The notes under the pieces were generated by a model. The model was not told the DNA's origin and ran no database searches. It worked only from the letters and a program-made list of their open reading frames with translations. From contig NZ_CP121648.1 of the NCBI RefSeq assembly GCF_029714205.1, positions 6,078,501-6,142,500 of the forward strand: a stretch of 64,000 nucleotides of DNA. Direction: 5' to 3'. Shown piece by piece: positions 61,260-64,000 of the stretch (within the stretch, counting starts at the first letter, position 1; each line of letters begins with the position of its first letter). Source of the DNA: Methylobacterium sp. CB376. Its GTDB lineage: Bacteria > Pseudomonadota > Alphaproteobacteria > Rhizobiales > Beijerinckiaceae. The position numbers were made by a program, and so were the translations under genes.

Positions 61260-62180
61260 TCAGGCGTGCGAGAACAGGGCCTGACCGGGCGCGGGCATGC
61301 GCGCCGTCAGGATGCTTCCGGTCTGGGATTCGGTGATGAACAGGGTCGCACCGTCCTGCCCGCCGTAGGCGATGTTGGTCGTCGAGATCCCGGCCGGCGA
61401 GCGCACGCGCAGGATCGGCTCGGCGACGGGCGAGAGGCGCCAGACCGAGCCGAAGCCCGTATGGGCGACGAGGAGGCAGCCCTCCGCATCGAGCGCGATG
61501 CCGTCCGGGCCGCCGAGCCCGCCATGGAGCTGCGAGAACACGCCGACCTTCGCGACGAGGCCGCTGGCGTTGAGCGGGATGCGCCAGATCTGCTGCGCCC
61601 GCGTCACCGCGACGAAGAGGTTCTGCATGGCGGTGTCGATCACGATGCCGTTCGGGCTCGGCACGGTGTCGATGAGGCAGGTCAGTTCGCCGGACGGGCG
61701 CAGGCGGTAGACCCGGCCGGTCGGATCCTGCAGCCCGGTCTGGCCCTGGTCGGTGAAGTAGAGGTCGCCGTTCCCCGCGAAGCTGAGGTCGTTGACGCCC
61801 TTGAACCCTTCCGAGCCGGCCGTCTCCAGGAACGGCGTCACCGACCCGCTGTCGGGATCGAGCAACATGATCCCGCGCTTGTAGCAGGTGATGAAGATGC
61901 GCCCGTCGCGATGGATCTTCAGCCCGTTCGGCCAGCCGTCGTACTCGGCGATCAGCTCCCACTCGCCGGCCGGGTCTATGCGGAAGATGCGGCCGTGGGG
62001 GATGTCGGTGACGTAGAGCCGGCCGGCGCGGTCGAAGACCGGCCCCTCCAGGAAGGAATCGATGGCGTGCCCGCCGCGGTTGGCGTTCGCCCAGGCGGTG
62101 GGGCGCGGGTTGCGGAAGCGATCCGGCAGGCGCGTGAAGATCTCGGCCGTGACGGCCGGCGGGGGCGCGAAGAACGACAT
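61260..62180 (-). CDS. SMP-30/gluconolactonase family protein
   Basis: The 306-residue six-bladed propeller begins at MSFFAPPPAV and shows the metal and substrate motifs: FLEGPVFDRAGRLYVTDIPH, GWPNGLKIHRDGRIFITCYK, KGVNDLSFAGNGDLYFTDQG, VPSPNGIVIDTAMQNLFVAV and GGPDGIALDAEGCLLVAHTG. Such enzymes open sugar or aldonolactone rings. No signal peptide is seen, unlike the two amidohydrolases, so it acts in the cytoplasm. It follows the MFS gene by 34 bp. Confidence 0.9.
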   Translation of the reverse strand: MSFFAPPPAVTAEIFTRLPDRFRNPRPTAWANANRGGHAIDSFLEGPVFDRAGRLYVTDIPHGRIFRIDPAGEWELIAEYDGWPNGLKIHRDGRIFITCYKRGIMLLDPDSGSVTPFLETAGSEGFKGVNDLSFAGNGDLYFTDQGQTGLQDPTGRVYRLRPSGELTCLIDTVPSPNGIVIDTAMQNLFVAVTRAQQIWRIPLNASGLVAKVGVFSQLHGGLGGPDGIALDAEGCLLVAHTGFGSVWRLSPVAEPILRVRSPAGISTTNIAYGGQDGATLFITESQTGSILTARMPAPGQALFSHA

Positions 62181-62214
62181 AGAGGATCCTCGACAGGGGG
62201 GCGAAACGGAGCCG

Positions 62215-63534
62215 TCAGGCCGCGGCGGCGGCCGTGCGCGCGTCGCGGGCATGCGCGCGGCTGATCATCACGACGCTGAGGGCGGCCGCCGCATCGAGCG
62301 CCGCGACCGGGAGCATGCCGAGGGTGAAGCTCCCCGTCGCGTCCTTCACGAGGCCGACGACGTTGACCATCAGGCCGCCGCCGATGAGGTTCGCGATCGC
62401 GTTGATGCCGGCGAGGCCCGCCGCGAGCGTCCCGGCCGAGAGCCAGCCGGCCGACAGCGCCCAGAACGGCCCCTTGAAGGCGTAGGCGCCGACGAGCGCG
62501 CAGGACACTGCCAGGATCGTCGTGGCGATGCCGCCCGACAGGTTGAGGTAGGTCAGGCCGAAGGCCGCGAGCAGGAGCGGGATCGCCGTGTGCCACGTGC
62601 GCTCGCCGCTGCGGTCCGAGCGGCGGCCCCACAGGATCATCAGCACCGTGGCGATGCCGTAGGGGATCGAGTTGACGAAGCCGGTCTGCAGGTTGGTCAG
62701 CCCGAAGGACTTGATGATCTGCGGCTGCCACACCGACAGCACGCTGCCGGTGGCCGACGCCCCGGCGCAGACGAGCGCCATGGTCACGAAGTACTTGTTG
62801 CGGGCGAGCTGCCAGAGGGAGAGGTGCCCCACGGGCTTCTTGCGCGCGGCCTCCTCGGCGAGGCGCCCGACGAGCCAGTCGCGCTGCGTCTCGCTCAGCC
62901 AGCCGGCCTCCCGGGGCTTGTCGACGAGCACGAACAGGCAGGCGATCCCGAGGATTACGGTCGGCAGCCCCTCCAGCACGAACAGCCACTGCCAGCCCTT
63001 GAGCCCCAGCGCGCCGTCGAGTTCGAGGAGCGAGACCGAGAGCGGCGAGCCCAGGAAGGTCGCGAGCGGGATCGAGACCGTGAAGGTGGCGAGGATCCGC
63101 GCCCGGTACTCGTTCGGCAGCCAGGTGGTCAGGTACAGGATCGCGCCCGGGAAGAAGCCCGCCTCGGCCGCGCCGAGCACGAACCGCATCGCGTAGAGGG
63201 AGGTCGGGCCGGTGACGAGGGCCATGCCCATCGTGACGAGGCCCCAGGTAATCATGATCCGGGCGATCCAGCGCCGCGCGCCGACGCGCTGCAGCGTGAG
63301 GTTGCTCGGCACCTCGACCAGGAAGTAGGAGACGAAGAACAGGCTCGCGGCGAACCCGAACATCGAGGGCGTCAGCCCCAGGTCCTTGTTCATCTGCAGC
63401 GCCGCGAAGCCGACATTCACCCTGTCGAGCAGGGCGAAGAAGTAGCAGAGCATCAGGAACGGCACGAGGCGCAGGATCACCCGGCGCATGGTCGTGCGTT
63501 CGATGGACTGCGACGGGTGTTCTGTGGCGCTCAC
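62215..63534 (-). CDS. MFS transporter, anion:cation symporter (ACS) family
   Basis: The 439-residue, 12-TM importer has the ACS signature CYFFALLDRVNVGFAALQMN, FVSYFLVEVPSNLTLQRVGA, GAAEAGFFPGAILYLTTWLP and YRARILATFTVSIPLATFLG. ACS members import sugar acids and aromatic acids (for example galactarate, tartrate, phthalate). The GTG at 63534 is chosen because the homologous tail starts there; an ATG at 63489 is possible. It is second in the operon after the RraA-like gene. Confidence 0.9.
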   Translation of the reverse strand: MSATEHPSQSIERTTMRRVILRLVPFLMLCYFFALLDRVNVGFAALQMNKDLGLTPSMFGFAASLFFVSYFLVEVPSNLTLQRVGARRWIARIMITWGLVTMGMALVTGPTSLYAMRFVLGAAEAGFFPGAILYLTTWLPNEYRARILATFTVSIPLATFLGSPLSVSLLELDGALGLKGWQWLFVLEGLPTVILGIACLFVLVDKPREAGWLSETQRDWLVGRLAEEAARKKPVGHLSLWQLARNKYFVTMALVCAGASATGSVLSVWQPQIIKSFGLTNLQTGFVNSIPYGIATVLMILWGRRSDRSGERTWHTAIPLLLAAFGLTYLNLSGGIATTILAVSCALVGAYAFKGPFWALSAGWLSAGTLAAGLAGINAIANLIGGGLMVNVVGLVKDATGSFTLGMLPVAALDAAAALSVVMISRAHARDARTAAAAA

Positions 63535-63593
63535 GTCCTGTCCTCCCAGGGTGGTCTTCGATGCAGGCCGCCGTCTCGCGGCCTTCGGGCGGG

Positions 63594-64000
63594 TCAGAGG
63601 CCTTCGCAGCCGGCGTCCCGCAGGGCGCGCTCGACCCAGGAGCGGTCCACGGTGCCGGCCCTGATCGCCGCCATGGTCTTGGCCTCGCCCCGCTGCTTGG
63701 CGTCGGCCGCGGCGAAGACCTCTTCCGTGCGGTCGAAGGGCACGCAGACGACGCCGTCGTCGTCGCCGACGATCAGGTCGCCGGGCTCGATCACCATGCC
63801 GTCGAGGGCGATGGTGCAATTCACCTCGCCAGGGCCGTTCTTGTAGGGGCCGCGATGGGTGATGCCGGCGGCGAATACCGGCAGGGCGTTCGCGCGGATC
63901 CAGCCGGAATCGCGCACGGCGCCGTTGAGGATCACGCCCGCGACCCCGATCTCTTGGGCATGGGAGAGCATCAGTTCGCCCATGAGCGCGTTCGTCAGGT
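63594..64000 (-). CDS. RraA-like/HMG aldolase family protein, 5' end beyond window
   Basis: The visible 134 residues read NALMGELMLSHAQEIGVAGV, ILNGAVRDSGWIRANALPVF, GITHRGPYKNGPGEVNCTIA and EPGDLIVGDDDGVVCVPFDR. GAVRD contains the Arg-Asp pair of 4-hydroxy-4-methyl-2-oxoglutarate and oxaloacetate aldolase/decarboxylases. The frame is open past 64000, so the N-terminal third and promoter are not visible. It is the first seen gene of the catabolic operon. Confidence 0.9.
   Translation of the reverse strand, partial: LTNALMGELMLSHAQEIGVAGVILNGAVRDSGWIRANALPVFAAGITHRGPYKNGPGEVNCTIALDGMVIEPGDLIVGDDDGVVCVPFDRTEEVFAAADAKQRGEAKTMAAIRAGTVDRSWVERALRDAGCEGL

Noticed and set aside
62062..63846. A 594-codon open frame on the plus strand rich in Arg, Glu and Gly.
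   Set aside because: It lies antisense to the MFS and SMP-30 genes, whose protein motifs are clear. Its composition is what high-GC antisense frames give.

Overview
The window is high-GC DNA from an alphaproteobacterium, most likely a Methylobacterium or close relative in the Rhizobiales. This is inferred, not proven. The basis is MucR-type regulators, HWE and HisKA_2 kinases, groES-groEL behind a perfect CIRCE element, PRC-barrel and PilZ proteins, and the typical small lineage proteins. It looks like an accessory, rearrangement-prone stretch of a chromosome or large replicon. Insertion sequences of the IS3, IS6, IS30, IS66, IS110, IS481 and IS630 families lie among gene fragments, MITE-like elements and short dispersed repeats.

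Layout. 0-4 kb: the end of a lytic transglycosylase, a secreted-protein gene split by a small TA-flanked element, phage packaging and tail remnants, two zinc-ligand-poor MucR regulators and a PilZ protein. 4-9.5 kb: a CorA/ZntB-type transporter, small unknown proteins, an unusual CPA1-like antiporter, a truncated IS6 transposase and a GntR/FCD regulator divergent from a LivK-type binding protein. 10.9-15.8 kb: a decayed IS66, a two-gene operon (Sel1-like exported protein plus TAXI-type binding protein), a 266-bp inverted-repeat element and a transposase fragment. 15.8-22 kb: a Rieske protein fused to a long helical domain, two tiny ORFs with good ribosome sites, groEL-groES and an RecD2-like fragment. 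22-30.3 kb: a signalling block with a triple-PAS HWE kinase, a response regulator, a GAF-HisKA_2 kinase, a broken receiver gene, and a large two-TM kinase followed by a UgpB-like binding protein.

30-40 kb is a graveyard of IS elements with tails of a GMC oxidoreductase and a BtuF-like protein, a lipoprotein and a membrane histidine kinase. 40-51.7 kb holds a secreted esterase, a second copy of the GAF kinase and response-regulator module, a PRC-barrel protein, decayed OsmC and dienelactone hydrolase genes, a DJ-1/PfpI protein, a DapA-family aldolase, and a tautomerase divergent from a winged-helix/TPR regulator. 51.8-55.9 kb is a CitMHS-AtuA-AtuA-like operon with a divergent LysR regulator. 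56-59 kb carries a frameshifted IS630 and flavohaemoglobin hmp. 59.3-64 kb is a catabolic operon on the minus strand: RraA-like, MFS importer, SMP-30 lactonase and two Tat-exported amidohydrolases.

The main functional themes are sensing (five histidine kinases and several orphan binding proteins) and uptake or breakdown of organic acids and lactones. The best candidates for something under-described are the kinase/binding-protein pair at 26.5-30.3 kb, the Rieske fusion, the duplicated GAF kinase module, and the two metabolic operons at the right end. No tRNA, rRNA or CRISPR array was seen.
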